Assembly: GCF_031085175.1 (NCBI RefSeq)
Contig: NZ_JAVHUY010000016.1
Location: 62,001 to 126,000, forward strand
Direction of reading: 5' to 3'
DNA length: 64,000 nucleotides
Source: Phytohabitans maris
Lineage (GTDB): Bacteria; Actinomycetota; Actinomycetes; Mycobacteriales; Micromonosporaceae
The position numbers were made by a program, and so were the translations under genes. This document shows positions 24,566 to 34,532 of the stretch, piece after piece (position 1 is the first letter of the stretch; each line of letters starts with the position of its first letter). The notes beneath the pieces are model-generated. The model saw nothing but the letters and a program-made list of their open reading frames with translations. It had not been told where the DNA came from and did no database searches.

Positions 24566-25731
24566 TCCTGGAACGCGTCACGCTGGACGTCGGCCCGGTC
24601 GCCCACGGCGGGCACTGTGTCGCCCGGGTCGGCGAGCCGCCCGGTCGGGTGGTCTTCGTGCGGCACGCGCTGCCGGGCGAGCGGGTGGTCGCCGAGATAA
24701 CCGAGGAGCATCCCGGGTACCTGCGCGCCGACGCGGTCTCCGTGCTCACGCCGTCGCCGGACCGGGTCGAGCCGCCGTGCCCGTACGCCCGTCCCGACGC
24801 GTGCGGCGGCTGCGACCTCCAGCACGTGGCGCCTCCCGCCCAGCTGGCGTGGAAGGCGGCCGTCGTACGCGAGCAGCTGGCCCGGCTCGCCGGACTGCCC
24901 GACCTTCCGGTGCGGGTCGAGCCGCTGTCCGGCGGCCCGCTGGGATGGCGCACCCGGGTCCGGTACACGGTGGACGCCGCCGGCCGCACGGGGCTGCTCA
25001 AGCATCGTTCGCACGAGGTGGTGCCGGTGGACCGCTGCCGGATCGCCCACCCGGCCATCCAGGAGCTGCCGGTCACCGGCCGGGCGTGGCCCTCGGCGTC
25101 CACGGTGGACACGGTGGCGCCGGCGGTGGGCCCGGCTCTCGTCGGCCCGGACGGCGCCTTCCGGTCACCGATCGTCGAGCGGGCGGTGGGGCGGGAGTGG
25201 ACGCTGCCGGCCGACGCGTTCTGGCAGGTGCACCCGGCGGCCGCGGACGCCCTCGCCGGTACGGTGCTCGACCTGCTCGACCCGCGCCCCGGCGAGTCGG
25301 CCTGGGACCTGTACGGCGGCGCCGGCCTCTTCGCCGCCGCCCTCGCCACCAAGCTCGGCGCGGACGCCCCGATCACGCTCGTCGAGTCGGCACCGCAGGC
25401 CGTGGCCGCCGCCCGTACCAACCTCATCGACCTGACCGGCCTGCGCGTGGTGCGGTCCACGGTGGAGGCGGCCCTGCGCCGCGGGCGGCTGACCGGCCCG
25501 GTCGACCTGGTCGTGCTCGACCCGCCCCGTACCGGGGCCGGGGCGGCGGTGACCCGGGCCGTGATGGCGGCGGGCCCGCGCGCCGTGGCGTACGTGGCCT
25601 GCGACCCGGCGGCGTTCGCCCGGGACGTACGCACGTTTCGCGATGGGGGCTGGCGGCTCGCGGCACTGCGTGCCTTCGACCTGTTTCCGATGACTCACCA
25701 CGTCGAATGCGTGGGGCTTTTGTTGCCCTGA
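24562..25731 (+). CDS. TrmA/RumA-family RNA m5U methyltransferase
   Basis: 389 aa. An N-terminal TRAM domain (residues ~1-60) is followed by the four-Cys cluster motif (PPCPYARPDACGGCDLQH plus DRCRIAHP) and a SAM domain (WDLYGGAGLFAAAL, VVLDPPRTGAG). VACDPAAFARD supplies the catalytic Cys. These enzymes make 5-methyluridine in tRNA or 23S rRNA; which one is not determined. The GTG start overlaps the permease stop, as in Rv2690c-Rv2689c. The 80 nt after the stop carry an unusually AT-rich duplicated TTGTTGCC(C/T)TGATT motif that begins in the last codons. Confidence 0.93.
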   Translation: MILERVTLDVGPVAHGGHCVARVGEPPGRVVFVRHALPGERVVAEITEEHPGYLRADAVSVLTPSPDRVEPPCPYARPDACGGCDLQHVAPPAQLAWKAAVVREQLARLAGLPDLPVRVEPLSGGPLGWRTRVRYTVDAAGRTGLLKHRSHEVVPVDRCRIAHPAIQELPVTGRAWPSASTVDTVAPAVGPALVGPDGAFRSPIVERAVGREWTLPADAFWQVHPAAADALAGTVLDLLDPRPGESAWDLYGGAGLFAAALATKLGADAPITLVESAPQAVAAARTNLIDLTGLRVVRSTVEAALRRGRLTGPVDLVVLDPPRTGAGAAVTRAVMAAGPRAVAYVACDPAAFARDVRTFRDGGWRLAALRAFDLFPMTHHVECVGLLLP

Positions 25732-25814
25732 TTGGCTTTGTTGCCTTGATTTCGGGGGCCGCGTTCGATGCTTTCGCCGGTAGTGTTTTCCGCTCCGAGG
25801 GCGAGCGGCTTGGG

Positions 25815-26042
25815 CTATGCGACGGGTGGGTGGATTGCGGTGGCGGGCTGCGTGAGGGTCGCCGACTGGCGCGTCGCCCGGGCGGAGGAAAGCCGATCGC
25901 GGACGCGCACGACCGCGACGACGAGGAGCACGAATGGCAGCAAGGGCAGTGACAGCAGCGTGATGACGAGCATCGCGACCGTCTGACCGGCGGCGGAGGC
26001 ATCCGGTCGGCGTGCGCGATGGGCCGGGGGAGCGGCGGACAT
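25815..26042 (-). CDS. Small single-pass membrane protein, unknown
   Basis: 75 aa. A basic N-terminus (HRARRPDASAAGQ) precedes one strong hydrophobic helix (residues ~22-44, VAMLVITLLSLPLLPFVLLVVAV), then a basic tail. No family is recognised. The case for a real gene is a TACGCT hexamer exactly 7 nt before its ATG, the same leaderless layout seen at many nearby genes. Confidence 0.55.
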   Translation of the reverse strand: MSAAPPAHRARRPDASAAGQTVAMLVITLLSLPLLPFVLLVVAVVRVRDRLSSARATRQSATLTQPATAIHPPVA

Positions 26043-26049
26043 GTCACTG

Positions 26050-26055
26050 AGCGTA
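26050..26055 (-). promoter_or_regulatory. -10 box (TACGCT) for the small membrane protein
   Basis: TACGCT, then 7 nt, then the ATG at 26042. Confidence 0.5.
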
Positions 26056-26161
26056 CTCGTCGCGTGGGGTTATCTGTCCGTTTCGTACCTCGTTTGGGGG
26101 AAACTGTCCTGCTCGCGACAGTAACCTCTCCGCGACGTCCGGATCAGGCGACCGGCTGAAT

Positions 26162-26211
26162 AGATCGTGGTATTTAGCTGCCCCTCCAGGGGCACTCAGG
26201 TACCACGATCT
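26162..26211. repeat. Family C dispersed stem-loop, copy 1
   Basis: Outer 11-bp stem (AGATCGTGGTA at 26162-26172 with 26201-26211), a 6+6-nt internal loop, and an inner 6-bp stem (TGCCCC at 26179-26184 with GGGGCA at 26189-26194) closed by a TCCA tetraloop. The same architecture recurs at 34386-34433. Confidence 0.85.
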
Positions 26212-26407
26212 GCGCCTTGGGGCGATCTTGGAGTCGCCGGAGGCGTGGGTGGCGCGAGGCCAACCTCGATGCCCCGGGAGCCCCGCGCAACGGTCTGGAC
26301 CATCGTGGACATCGCGGTAGCCCTGGTCATCGTGGGGTTGTCGTAGAGCGCTCTCTGCCCCGTCGGGCGGCATCGTTGCGGCTCGATCACGGAATCGACT
26401 CCAGGCG

Positions 26408-26421
26408 TTGACAACCTTGTC
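26408..26421 (+). promoter_or_regulatory. Possible -35/operator of the sugar ABC operon
   Basis: TTGACA (26408-26413) overlaps the palindrome GACAA-CC-TTGTC (26410-26421), 49 nt before the start codon. A repressor binding there would block the -35 element. No good -10 box was found 16-18 nt downstream. Confidence 0.4.
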
Positions 26422-26469
26422 TCCGGAGGGCGATCGTTCGACGGCACACGCGACCTTTGGGAGGGTGGT

Positions 26470-27759
26470 ATGCGATACAGCAGACGGGGCATCGTCGCCC
26501 TGGGTCTAGCCGCAGCCTTGATCGCGCTCCCTGCCTGTTCGAGCAGCGCCAACGACGACGATGGCGGTTCGAGCGGCAGCGGCGACACCGAGGTCGAGGT
26601 CTTCTCGTGGTGGGCCGGTCCGGGCGAGAAAGAGGGCCTGGACGCGATGATCGCCGACTTCACGACGAAGAACTCGGGCATCAAGTTCAACAACGCGGCC
26701 GTGGCCGGTGGTGCCGGCACCAACGCCAAGACCGTGCTCGCCACCCGCCTCCAAGCCAAGAACCCGCCGGACTCGTACCAGGTGCACGCCGGGCTCGAGC
26801 TGGCCAGCGACATCGAGGCCGGGTACGTCGAGGACATCACCTACCTGTACGACCAGCAGGGGTGGAAGGAGAAGTTCCCCAAGGGGCTGGTCGACGCCAT
26901 CACGGTCGACGGCAAGATCTACTCGGTGCCGGTGAACATCCACCGCTCGAACCTGCTCTGGTTCAACCCGGCCACGCTCCAGAAGGCGGGCATCAGCGCG
27001 CCGCCGAAGACGTGGGCCGAGTTTCTCACCCAGGCGGCCACGCTCAAGTCCAAGGGGATCACCGCGCTCTCCATCGGGCCCGGCTGGACGCAGGAGCACC
27101 TGCTGGAGAACGTGCTGCTGGGCGAGCTCGGCACCGACAAGTACACCGGGCTGTGGAACGGGTCGACCGACTGGAAGTCGGCCGAGGTGACCGCGGCGCT
27201 CACCACGTACACGAAGATCCTGGGCTTCTCCGACCTCAAGTCGGCGGCGGCCGACTGGCAGCCGGCGCTCGACAAGGTCGTGGACGGCACCGCCGCCTAC
27301 AACGTGATGGGTGACTGGGCCGACGGCTACCTCAAGGGCGCGAAGGCGCTGAAGTTCAAGACCGGGTACGACGTGGTCGCCACCCCGGGCAGCGAGGGCG
27401 TCTACAACTTCCTCTCCGACTCGTTCACGCTGCCGGTCGGCGCACCGCACAAGGGCGCGGCGGAGAAGTGGCTCGTGGAGTGCGGCTCGACGGAGGGCCA
27501 GGACGCGTTCAACCCGCAGAAGGGCTCCGTGCCGGCGCGGACCGACGCCGACAAGAGCAAGTACACCGACTACCTGGCCGCGGCGCTCGCCGAGTGGCAA
27601 AACCCGGCGACCAAGATCGTGGGCTCGCTGGCGCACGGCGTGGTGGCCAACAACGCGTTCAAGGGTGAGATCGACACGGCGCTGCAGATCTTCGTGCAGG
27701 ACGGCAACGTGGCGAAGTTCGCCGACGCGGTGGCAAAGGCATATGACGCAAACAAGTAG
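26470..27759 (+). CDS. CUT1 sugar ABC transporter, substrate-binding lipoprotein
   Basis: 429 aa. The signal peptide MRYSRRGIVALGLAAALIAL ends in lipobox LPAC (Cys23), followed by a Ser/Gly tether. The mature part is an extracellular solute-binding protein of family 1: EVFSWWAGPGEKEGLDAMI at the start, VPVNIHRSNLLWFNP, and DSFTLPVGAPHKGAAEKWL. The nearest known group contains glucose/mannose-type binding proteins (GtsA/GlcS-like) of CUT1 systems; the sugar is inferred. It is the first of four overlapping or abutting genes, and its end overlaps the first permease gene by 17 nt. Confidence 0.92.
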   Translation: MRYSRRGIVALGLAAALIALPACSSSANDDDGGSSGSGDTEVEVFSWWAGPGEKEGLDAMIADFTTKNSGIKFNNAAVAGGAGTNAKTVLATRLQAKNPPDSYQVHAGLELASDIEAGYVEDITYLYDQQGWKEKFPKGLVDAITVDGKIYSVPVNIHRSNLLWFNPATLQKAGISAPPKTWAEFLTQAATLKSKGITALSIGPGWTQEHLLENVLLGELGTDKYTGLWNGSTDWKSAEVTAALTTYTKILGFSDLKSAAADWQPALDKVVDGTAAYNVMGDWADGYLKGAKALKFKTGYDVVATPGSEGVYNFLSDSFTLPVGAPHKGAAEKWLVECGSTEGQDAFNPQKGSVPARTDADKSKYTDYLAAALAEWQNPATKIVGSLAHGVVANNAFKGEIDTALQIFVQDGNVAKFADAVAKAYDANK

Positions 27760-28726
27760 GTCCACATCGGAATCCGGGTCGGGCGCCGCGGTCGTCGGCC
27801 GCGGCACCCAGCCCGGTCCGAAAGCGAGCAAGGTGCGGCGGCGGCTCCGGGCCTGGGGCCCGGGGCTGCTGCTCGTCTCGCCGTCGCTGGTCCTGCTCGG
27901 CATCTTCGTGTACGGCTTCCTGGGCTGGAACATCCGGGTGTCGTTCACGAGCTGGCGCGGCCAGACCCCGGTGTACGACTGGGTGGGCACCCGCAACTAC
28001 AGCGAGCTGTTCGACAACGAGCGCTTCCAGATCGACGTGCGCAACCTGGCCGTCTTCACGTTCGTCTTCATCGGCGGCTCGCTGCTGCTGGGGTTCGTCA
28101 TGGCCATGCTGCTGGAGAAGGGCGTGCGGTTCGAGGCGTTCTTCCGCAGCGTCTTCCTCTTTCCGATGGCGATTTCGTTCATCGCCACCGCCATCATCTG
28201 GCGCTGGCTGCTCAACAACGGCTCGGGTGAGTCGACCGCCGGCCTCAACAAGCTCTTCGACAACATCGGCCTGGGTTTCCTCTTCAGCGACTGGCACAAG
28301 ACCCCGTCGTCCTGGGCCATCGCGGCCATCGCCCTCCCCGCCGGCTGGGCCCTTTCCGGGTACGTGATGGCGCTTTTCCTCGCCGGCCTGCGCTCGGTGC
28401 CGGAGGAGCTGAGGGAGGCGGCCCGGGTCGACGGCGCGCCCGAGCGAAAGGTCTTCTGGCACGTGGTGCGCCCGATGCTGCTGCCCGTGCTGATGAGCGC
28501 GGTGGTGATTCTCGCGCACATCTCGATGAAGACGTTCGACCTCTTCTACGCGATCGACCAGGGCAACCTGCGGATCGACACACCGGCGCTGTACATGTGG
28601 TTCACCACGTTCCAGCCGGGCTTCTTCGCCCGCGGCGCGACCATCGCCACGCTCCTGCTCTTCGGCATCGCGCTGGTCATCGTGCCGTACATCTGGTGGT
28701 CGGTCAGGACGGAGCGGCGCAAGTGA
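27743..28726 (+). CDS. CUT1 sugar ABC transporter, permease 1
   Basis: 327 aa. A ~35-residue hydrophilic N-terminus, then six membrane helices. The EAA motif contacting the ATPase is EELREAARVDGAPERKVFWH near residue 220. It pairs with the next gene as the heterodimeric membrane channel. ATG 27743 lies inside the end of the binding-protein gene, and the stop overlaps the next start as GTGA. Confidence 0.93.
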   Translation: MTQTSRSTSESGSGAAVVGRGTQPGPKASKVRRRLRAWGPGLLLVSPSLVLLGIFVYGFLGWNIRVSFTSWRGQTPVYDWVGTRNYSELFDNERFQIDVRNLAVFTFVFIGGSLLLGFVMAMLLEKGVRFEAFFRSVFLFPMAISFIATAIIWRWLLNNGSGESTAGLNKLFDNIGLGFLFSDWHKTPSSWAIAAIALPAGWALSGYVMALFLAGLRSVPEELREAARVDGAPERKVFWHVVRPMLLPVLMSAVVILAHISMKTFDLFYAIDQGNLRIDTPALYMWFTTFQPGFFARGATIATLLLFGIALVIVPYIWWSVRTERRK

Positions 28727-29538
28727 AAACCCTGGTGCGCACCGGACGCTACCTGGCCCTGCTCGTGCTGGTGTGCTTCTTCCTCATGCCGGTGTACGCG
28801 CTGCTGATCACCGCGCTCAAGGATCCCGCCTCGGTCAGCGTGGTGCGGATGTGGGAGCTGCCCCAGTCGTTCTCGATGGAGAATTTCCGGATCGTCTGGC
28901 CCGACCTGCGGGAGGGCTTCGTCAACAGCGCGCTGCTGGCCGTACCGGCGAGCCTGGTCTCGGCGATGCTCGGCGCGGCCAACGGGTTCGTGCTCTCCAA
29001 GTGGCGCTTTCCCGGTGCCGACTTCGTGTTTCCGCTGATCCTGTTCGGCATGTTCATCCCGTACCAGGCGATCCTCATCCCCATGTACCGGACGATGCAG
29101 AGCGCCAACCTGGTCGGCGGGCTGGACGGGCTCATCATCGTGCACATCATCTACGGGCTGCCGATCACCACGCTCATCTTCCGCAGCTACTTCGCCGGCC
29201 TCTCCGACGAGGTCATCGAGGCGGCCAAAGTGGACGGTGCGGGCATGCTGCGCACGTTCTTCCACGTGGCGCTGCCGATCGCGCCGCCCGCGTTCGCGGT
29301 GGCGCTGATCTGGCAGTTCACCTCGGCGTGGAACGACTTCCTCTTCGGCGTCCTGCTGACCAGCCGCGAGTTCTGGCCGATCACGGTGGCGCTCAACAAC
29401 ATCGCGGGCGGGCAGACCGTGCCGTTCAACCAGGCGATGGCGAGCGCGCTGCTGGCGAGCGTGCCGACGCTGCTCGTGTACGTCCTGCTGGGCCGGTTCT
29501 TCATGCGCGGTCTGATGGCCGGCGCGCTGAAAGGTTAG
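28723..29538 (+). CDS. CUT1 sugar ABC transporter, permease 2
   Basis: 271 aa with six membrane helices and the EAA loop DEVIEAAKVDGAGMLRTFFH near residue 165. The carbohydrate-permease landmark FTSAWNDFLFGVLL follows. GTG start, overlapping the stop of permease 1 by 4 nt, so the two subunits should be made in equal amounts. Confidence 0.94.
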   Translation: MKTLVRTGRYLALLVLVCFFLMPVYALLITALKDPASVSVVRMWELPQSFSMENFRIVWPDLREGFVNSALLAVPASLVSAMLGAANGFVLSKWRFPGADFVFPLILFGMFIPYQAILIPMYRTMQSANLVGGLDGLIIVHIIYGLPITTLIFRSYFAGLSDEVIEAAKVDGAGMLRTFFHVALPIAPPAFAVALIWQFTSAWNDFLFGVLLTSREFWPITVALNNIAGGQTVPFNQAMASALLASVPTLLVYVLLGRFFMRGLMAGALKG

Positions 29539-29541
29539 GGA

Positions 29542-30684
<1,143 letters not shown>

Positions 30685-30693
30685 GAGTGCCGA

Positions 30694-30699
30694 TAGAAT
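30694..30699 (+). promoter_or_regulatory. dxs -10 box (TAGAAT), near-leaderless
   Basis: TAGAAT lies 8 nt before the ATG at 30708, overlapping the end of the ABC operon. It gives dxs its own housekeeping promoter. Confidence 0.55.
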
Positions 30700-30707
30700 C
30701 GGCCGGC

Positions 30708-32645
30708 ATGAGCGCTGAAGCCGGTTTGCTGAGCACGGTCCGTGGCCCCCAGGACGTCAAGCGCATGACGCCGGAGGAGCTGGCGATCCTCGCCGCCGAG
30801 ATCCGCGACTTCCTGGTGGCCAAGGTGTCCCGGACCGGCGGCCACCTGGGGCCCAACCTGGGCGTGGTCGAGCTCACGCTGGCGATGCACCGGGTCTTCG
30901 ACTCGCCGCTGGACCGGTTCCTCTTCGACACCGGCCACCAGGCGTACGTGCACAAGATGCTCACCGGCCGGCAGGCCGGCTTCGACCAGCTCCGCCAGCG
31001 CGGCGGTCTCTCCGGCTACCCCAACCAGGCGGAGAGCGATCACGACGTCATCGAAAACTCGCACGCCTCCACCGCCCTGTCGTACGCGGACGGCCTCGCC
31101 AAGGCGTACGCCCTGCGGGGTGAGAGCCGGCAGGTGGTCGCGGTGGTCGGCGACGGCGCGCTCACCGGCGGCATGTGTTGGGAGGCGCTCAACAACATCG
31201 CCGCCGCGAAGAACCCGCTCGTCATCGTGGTCAACGACAACGGCCGCTCGTACGCGCCGACGATCGGCGGGCTCGCCGAGCACCTCTCCAGCCTGCGGCT
31301 CAACCCCGGGTACGAGCGGGTGCTCGACACGATCAAGGACACGCTCGGTGCGACGCCGCTCGTGGGGCGGCCGGTGTACGAAGTGCTGCATGCCGTCAAA
31401 ACGGGCATCAAGGACGCCGTGGCGCCGCAGGCGATGTTCGAAGACCTCGGGATCAAGTACGTCGGCCCGATCGACGGCCACGACCTGGCGGCGGTCGAGT
31501 CGGCGCTGCGCCGGGCCAAGGGCTTCGGCGAGCCGGTGATCGTGCACGCGGTGACCCGCAAGGGATACGGCTACCGCCCGGCCGAAGAGGACGAGGCCGA
31601 CTGCCTGCACGGGCCGAGCAGCGCGTTCGACGTGGAGACCGGCAAGCTGCTCGCCGCCCCGTCGCTGAAGTGGACCAACGTCTTCGCCGACGAGCTCGTC
31701 GCGATCGCCGACGAGCGGCCGGACGTGGTCGGGATCACCGCCGCGATGGGCGAGCCCACCGGCATCGCCACGCTCGGCCGCAAGCACCCCTCCCGGGTGT
31801 ACGACGTCGGGATCGCCGAGCAGCACGCCGTCACCTCCGCGGCCGGCCTGGCGCTGGGTGGGCTGCACCCGGTCGTGGCGGTGTACGCGACGTTCCTCAA
31901 CCGCGCCTTCGACCAGGTGCTGCTCGACGTGGCGATGCACAAGCTGCCGGTGACGTTCGTGCTGGACCGGGCCGGCATCACCGGGCCGGACGGGCCGAGC
32001 CACTACGGCATCTGGGACATGTCGGTCCTCGGCGTCGTGCCCGGCCTGCGCATCGCGGCGCCGCGCGACGCCACCACGCTCCGCGAGGAGCTGCGCGAGG
32101 CCGTCGCCGTCGACGACGGCCCGACCGTCCTGCGCTTCCCGACCGGCGCGGTCGCGCCCGACCTGCCCGCGGTCCGCCGCGTGGGCGGCGTCGACGTGCT
32201 GGTCGAGTCGCCCACCCGCGACGTGCTGCTGGTCGCCGTCGGCGCGTTCGGCCAGCTCGGCGTCGAAGTGGCCGGGCGGGTGGCCGAGCAGGGCTACGGC
32301 GTGACGGTCGTCGACCCGCGCTGGGTGCGCCCGGTGGCGCCCGAGATCGTGGCGCTCGCCCGCGACCACCGCCTCGTGGTGACCGTCGAAGACGGCGTAC
32401 GCGCGGGCGGCGTCGGCGACGCGGTGGCCAAGGCGCTGCGCGACGCCGACGTCGACGTGCCGGTGCGCGACCTCGGCGTACCGGTCGCCTGGCACGCCCA
32501 CGGCAGCCGCGGCCAGATCCTGGCCGACCTCGGCCTCACCGCCCAGGACGTGGCCCGCGAGGTCACCGGCTGGCTCACCCGCCTCGAAGCCCCGACCCCG
32601 TCCTTCGACGACACGAGCGTCCTCCGCCGGGAGTCCGCCAAGTAG
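30708..32645 (+). CDS. dxs: 1-deoxy-D-xylulose-5-phosphate synthase
   Basis: 645 aa. ThDP-dependent enzyme joining pyruvate and glyceraldehyde 3-phosphate to make DXP, the first step of MEP isoprenoid synthesis. Visible motifs: [25 protein letters not shown], the ThDP/Mg2+ motif [31 protein letters not shown], and the transketolase pyrimidine-domain segments [20 protein letters not shown] and [17 protein letters not shown] 30708 matches homologue N-termini and has the TAGAAT box 8 nt upstream. A GTG at 30681 overlapping the ABC stop is the alternative. Confidence 0.97.
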   Translation: MSAEAGLLSTVRGPQDVKRMTPEELAILAAEIRDFLVAKVSRTGGHLGPNLGVVELTLAMHRVFDSPLDRFLFDTGHQAYVHKMLTGRQAGFDQLRQRGGLSGYPNQAESDHDVIENSHASTALSYADGLAKAYALRGESRQVVAVVGDGALTGGMCWEALNNIAAAKNPLVIVVNDNGRSYAPTIGGLAEHLSSLRLNPGYERVLDTIKDTLGATPLVGRPVYEVLHAVKTGIKDAVAPQAMFEDLGIKYVGPIDGHDLAAVESALRRAKGFGEPVIVHAVTRKGYGYRPAEEDEADCLHGPSSAFDVETGKLLAAPSLKWTNVFADELVAIADERPDVVGITAAMGEPTGIATLGRKHPSRVYDVGIAEQHAVTSAAGLALGGLHPVVAVYATFLNRAFDQVLLDVAMHKLPVTFVLDRAGITGPDGPSHYGIWDMSVLGVVPGLRIAAPRDATTLREELREAVAVDDGPTVLRFPTGAVAPDLPAVRRVGGVDVLVESPTRDVLLVAVGAFGQLGVEVAGRVAEQGYGVTVVDPRWVRPVAPEIVALARDHRLVVTVEDGVRAGGVGDAVAKALRDADVDVPVRDLGVPVAWHAHGSRGQILADLGLTAQDVAREVTGWLTRLEAPTPSFDDTSVLRRESAK

Positions 32646-32794
32646 CGTCCGAACGCCTTTTGAGGAGCCAAGGAGCGCGCAGCGTACGTGCGCTGTGACA
32701 GCGGGATGTTGGCACGTCCTGATCGTGTCCCGTAACCCCGAGCCGATCGACGGCCGGTAACGTCCTTGGCTGGCATACAGCGAGGGGAGGCGCG

Positions 32795-34126
32795 GTGGCG
32801 TACGAGCGGTCGGTCAACGGCGGCCGGGCGACCCTGGACGCGGCGTTGCAGCGGGCCGTCAAGCGGGCCTCGGTGATGCGGCAGGGCTTCTACGTGGTCG
32901 TCCTGCTGGTCGCGCTCGCCGGCCAGGTCTCCGGGGCCGTTGAGGCGTTGGGGATCCCGCTGGCCGCGGCGATACCGGCCGTGGGCGCGCTGGAGCTGGG
33001 CGGCATCGTGGTGCTCGCCAACGCCGACGTGCGCCGCCGGCTCGGTGAGCGGGCGATCGGGTCGCGGCTGCTCTCCGCGGCGATCGCGGTGGGGGCCGTC
33101 GCGTTCAACTGGCTGGCCCACGACGACCACCTCCTCGGCGGCTTCTTTGCCGGCATGTCCGCGCTCGGCTACCTGGTGTGGCTCACGCACACCGAAAACC
33201 AGCGCCGCGACCGGCTGCGGGCCACCGGTGACCTGCCGCCCACCACCCCGGCGTACGAGGTCTTCGGCCACTGGCTGCGCCACCCGCTGCTGACCCTGCG
33301 CGCCAAGTCGCTGGCGAAGGCCGATCCCGCCCTGGGCCTGTACACCTCGATGGCGGCCGCCCGCGCGGAGACCCGCCGCGACCGGCGGCAGCGGGCCATC
33401 GCGAAGGTGCTGCACCGGAAGATCCGTTTCGCGGTCGACCCGAAGACGGCCGACATCGCGCTGGCCGTCTACGACCTGGACGAGATTGCCGCCCGCCTCG
33501 CCCGCCGCGCCGACTACGACGGACTCACCGACCTGATCGCCGCCGACCTGGCCCCCGCGCGGCTGGCCGGCCTGGCACCGGGCGACGAGCCACTCGTCCC
33601 GCGCCCCGCGGAGCCCGAGGCCGCATCCGAGCCCGAGCCCCAACCCGAGCGGATCGAGGTCACCGAGGTCGTGCCGGTGCGACCGGCCGTGGTGCCGTCG
33701 GCGGCGCTGACCGAGCCGAGCGAGGAGTTCCGGGTCATCGAGGCGGTCCGCCGCGAGTGGGAGGAGCTGCAGCGCCCCAGCCGCACCACCACCCGGGCCG
33801 CCGACGGCGACTCACCCCGCCGCCGCTCCCGGGCCACCGCCCGGGTACCGGTGCAGGAGCAGCCCGCCCCGCCACCCGCGCCGGCCGATCCCGAGCCGGA
33901 GCCGGTGGGCGCCGCCGGGCGCCGCGAACGTTCGCTGCGCAGCCGGGTCCACGCCGCGCTCGACACGCACGCCCCCGCCGACGGCGCCGGCGACAGCAAC
34001 CAGCTCGTCGACCTGGTCGCCGACGTGCTCAAGCTCGACGACGTGGAGCGCATGTCCGCGTTCACCTACGTCCAGACCTGGCAGCGCGACGCCGCCCGCG
34101 TCCCCCAGCAGGCCGGCCGCCCCTGA
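32795..34126 (+). CDS. DUF2637 multi-pass membrane protein
   Basis: 443 aa. Four membrane helices lie in the first ~130 residues (FYVVVLLVALAGQVSGAVEA, then PLAAAIPAVGALELGGIVVLA and two more). A long cytosolic part with basic helices and a Pro/Glu/Arg-rich tail follows. DUF2637 proteins are common in actinomycete plasmids, integrative elements and chromosomes, often with spread or transfer genes. No transfer genes are visible here. The C-terminal ~60 residues (DSNQLVDLVADVLKLDDVE) look like a small folded domain. GTG start with GGGGAGG 4-5 nt upstream. Confidence 0.8.
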   Translation: MAYERSVNGGRATLDAALQRAVKRASVMRQGFYVVVLLVALAGQVSGAVEALGIPLAAAIPAVGALELGGIVVLANADVRRRLGERAIGSRLLSAAIAVGAVAFNWLAHDDHLLGGFFAGMSALGYLVWLTHTENQRRDRLRATGDLPPTTPAYEVFGHWLRHPLLTLRAKSLAKADPALGLYTSMAAARAETRRDRRQRAIAKVLHRKIRFAVDPKTADIALAVYDLDEIAARLARRADYDGLTDLIAADLAPARLAGLAPGDEPLVPRPAEPEAASEPEPQPERIEVTEVVPVRPAVVPSAALTEPSEEFRVIEAVRREWEELQRPSRTTTRAADGDSPRRRSRATARVPVQEQPAPPPAPADPEPEPVGAAGRRERSLRSRVHAALDTHAPADGAGDSNQLVDLVADVLKLDDVERMSAFTYVQTWQRDAARVPQQAGRP

Positions 34127-34532
34127 CCCAAAGCTTTCCTTGCCCCGGTCCGCCTCTCGCCGACTTCCCCGCCCTCCGCTGCCAGGCCCGCGCGGGTTCG
34201 GTCGCGCGTCGCCGCCGGTCCTCGCCCTGTCGCCGGACCGCGCGTTGCCGCCGGACCCGGACGTGCGTGCGCGAAGCTCTGGAGCTGCCCGCACAGACGG
34301 GGCACCGCTCGAGAGGGGCCGACCGCTTAAGTCGATCATGGAGCCAGGTCCGTCCCGGACCGCCCTCTGCGAGCAGGCGCGCGGTGATCGTGGTATTCCG
34401 GTGCCCCTGTGGGGGCACCTAGGTACCACGATCTCGGCGATCCGCCCTTGACCGCCGTCGGGCCGGGCGGTCGGGTGCTACGGGTGAGGGCGGCGGACGG
34501 GGGTACGTGCGGGGCGTGGCAGGCTTGTCGGC
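34127..34532. other. Non-coding gap before the beta-propeller genes
   Basis: 406 nt with no credible gene. It contains family C stem-loop copy 2 at 34386-34433. CAGGCT 7 nt before the next start (34533) is a weak leaderless -10 candidate. Confidence 0.6.
34386..34433. repeat. Family C dispersed stem-loop, copy 2
   Basis: Outer 10-bp stem (GATCGTGGTA at 34386-34395 with 34424-34433), a TTCC/TAGG internal loop, and an inner 8-bp stem (GGTGCCCC at 34400-34407 with 34412-34419) with a TGTG tetraloop. The outer stem and inner core are shared with copy 1; the internal loop and tetraloop differ. Confidence 0.85.

Larger units (their letters stand above)
26056..26469. other. Upstream region of the sugar ABC operon
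   Basis: About 410 nt without a convincing gene. It contains a family C hairpin at 26162-26211 and a promoter-like TTGACA with an overlapping palindrome at 26408-26421. GGGAGGG precedes the binding-protein start. Confidence 0.6.

Noticed and set aside
24510-25952. Long plus-strand open frame of ~480 codons
   Set aside because: It is a shadow of the TrmA-type methyltransferase; its translation is Arg/Gly/Pro-rich with no family features.
32646-32794. Riboswitch or attenuator between dxs and the DUF2637 gene
   Set aside because: No conserved riboswitch core or strong stem-loop is visible; only a ribosome-binding site before GTG 32795.
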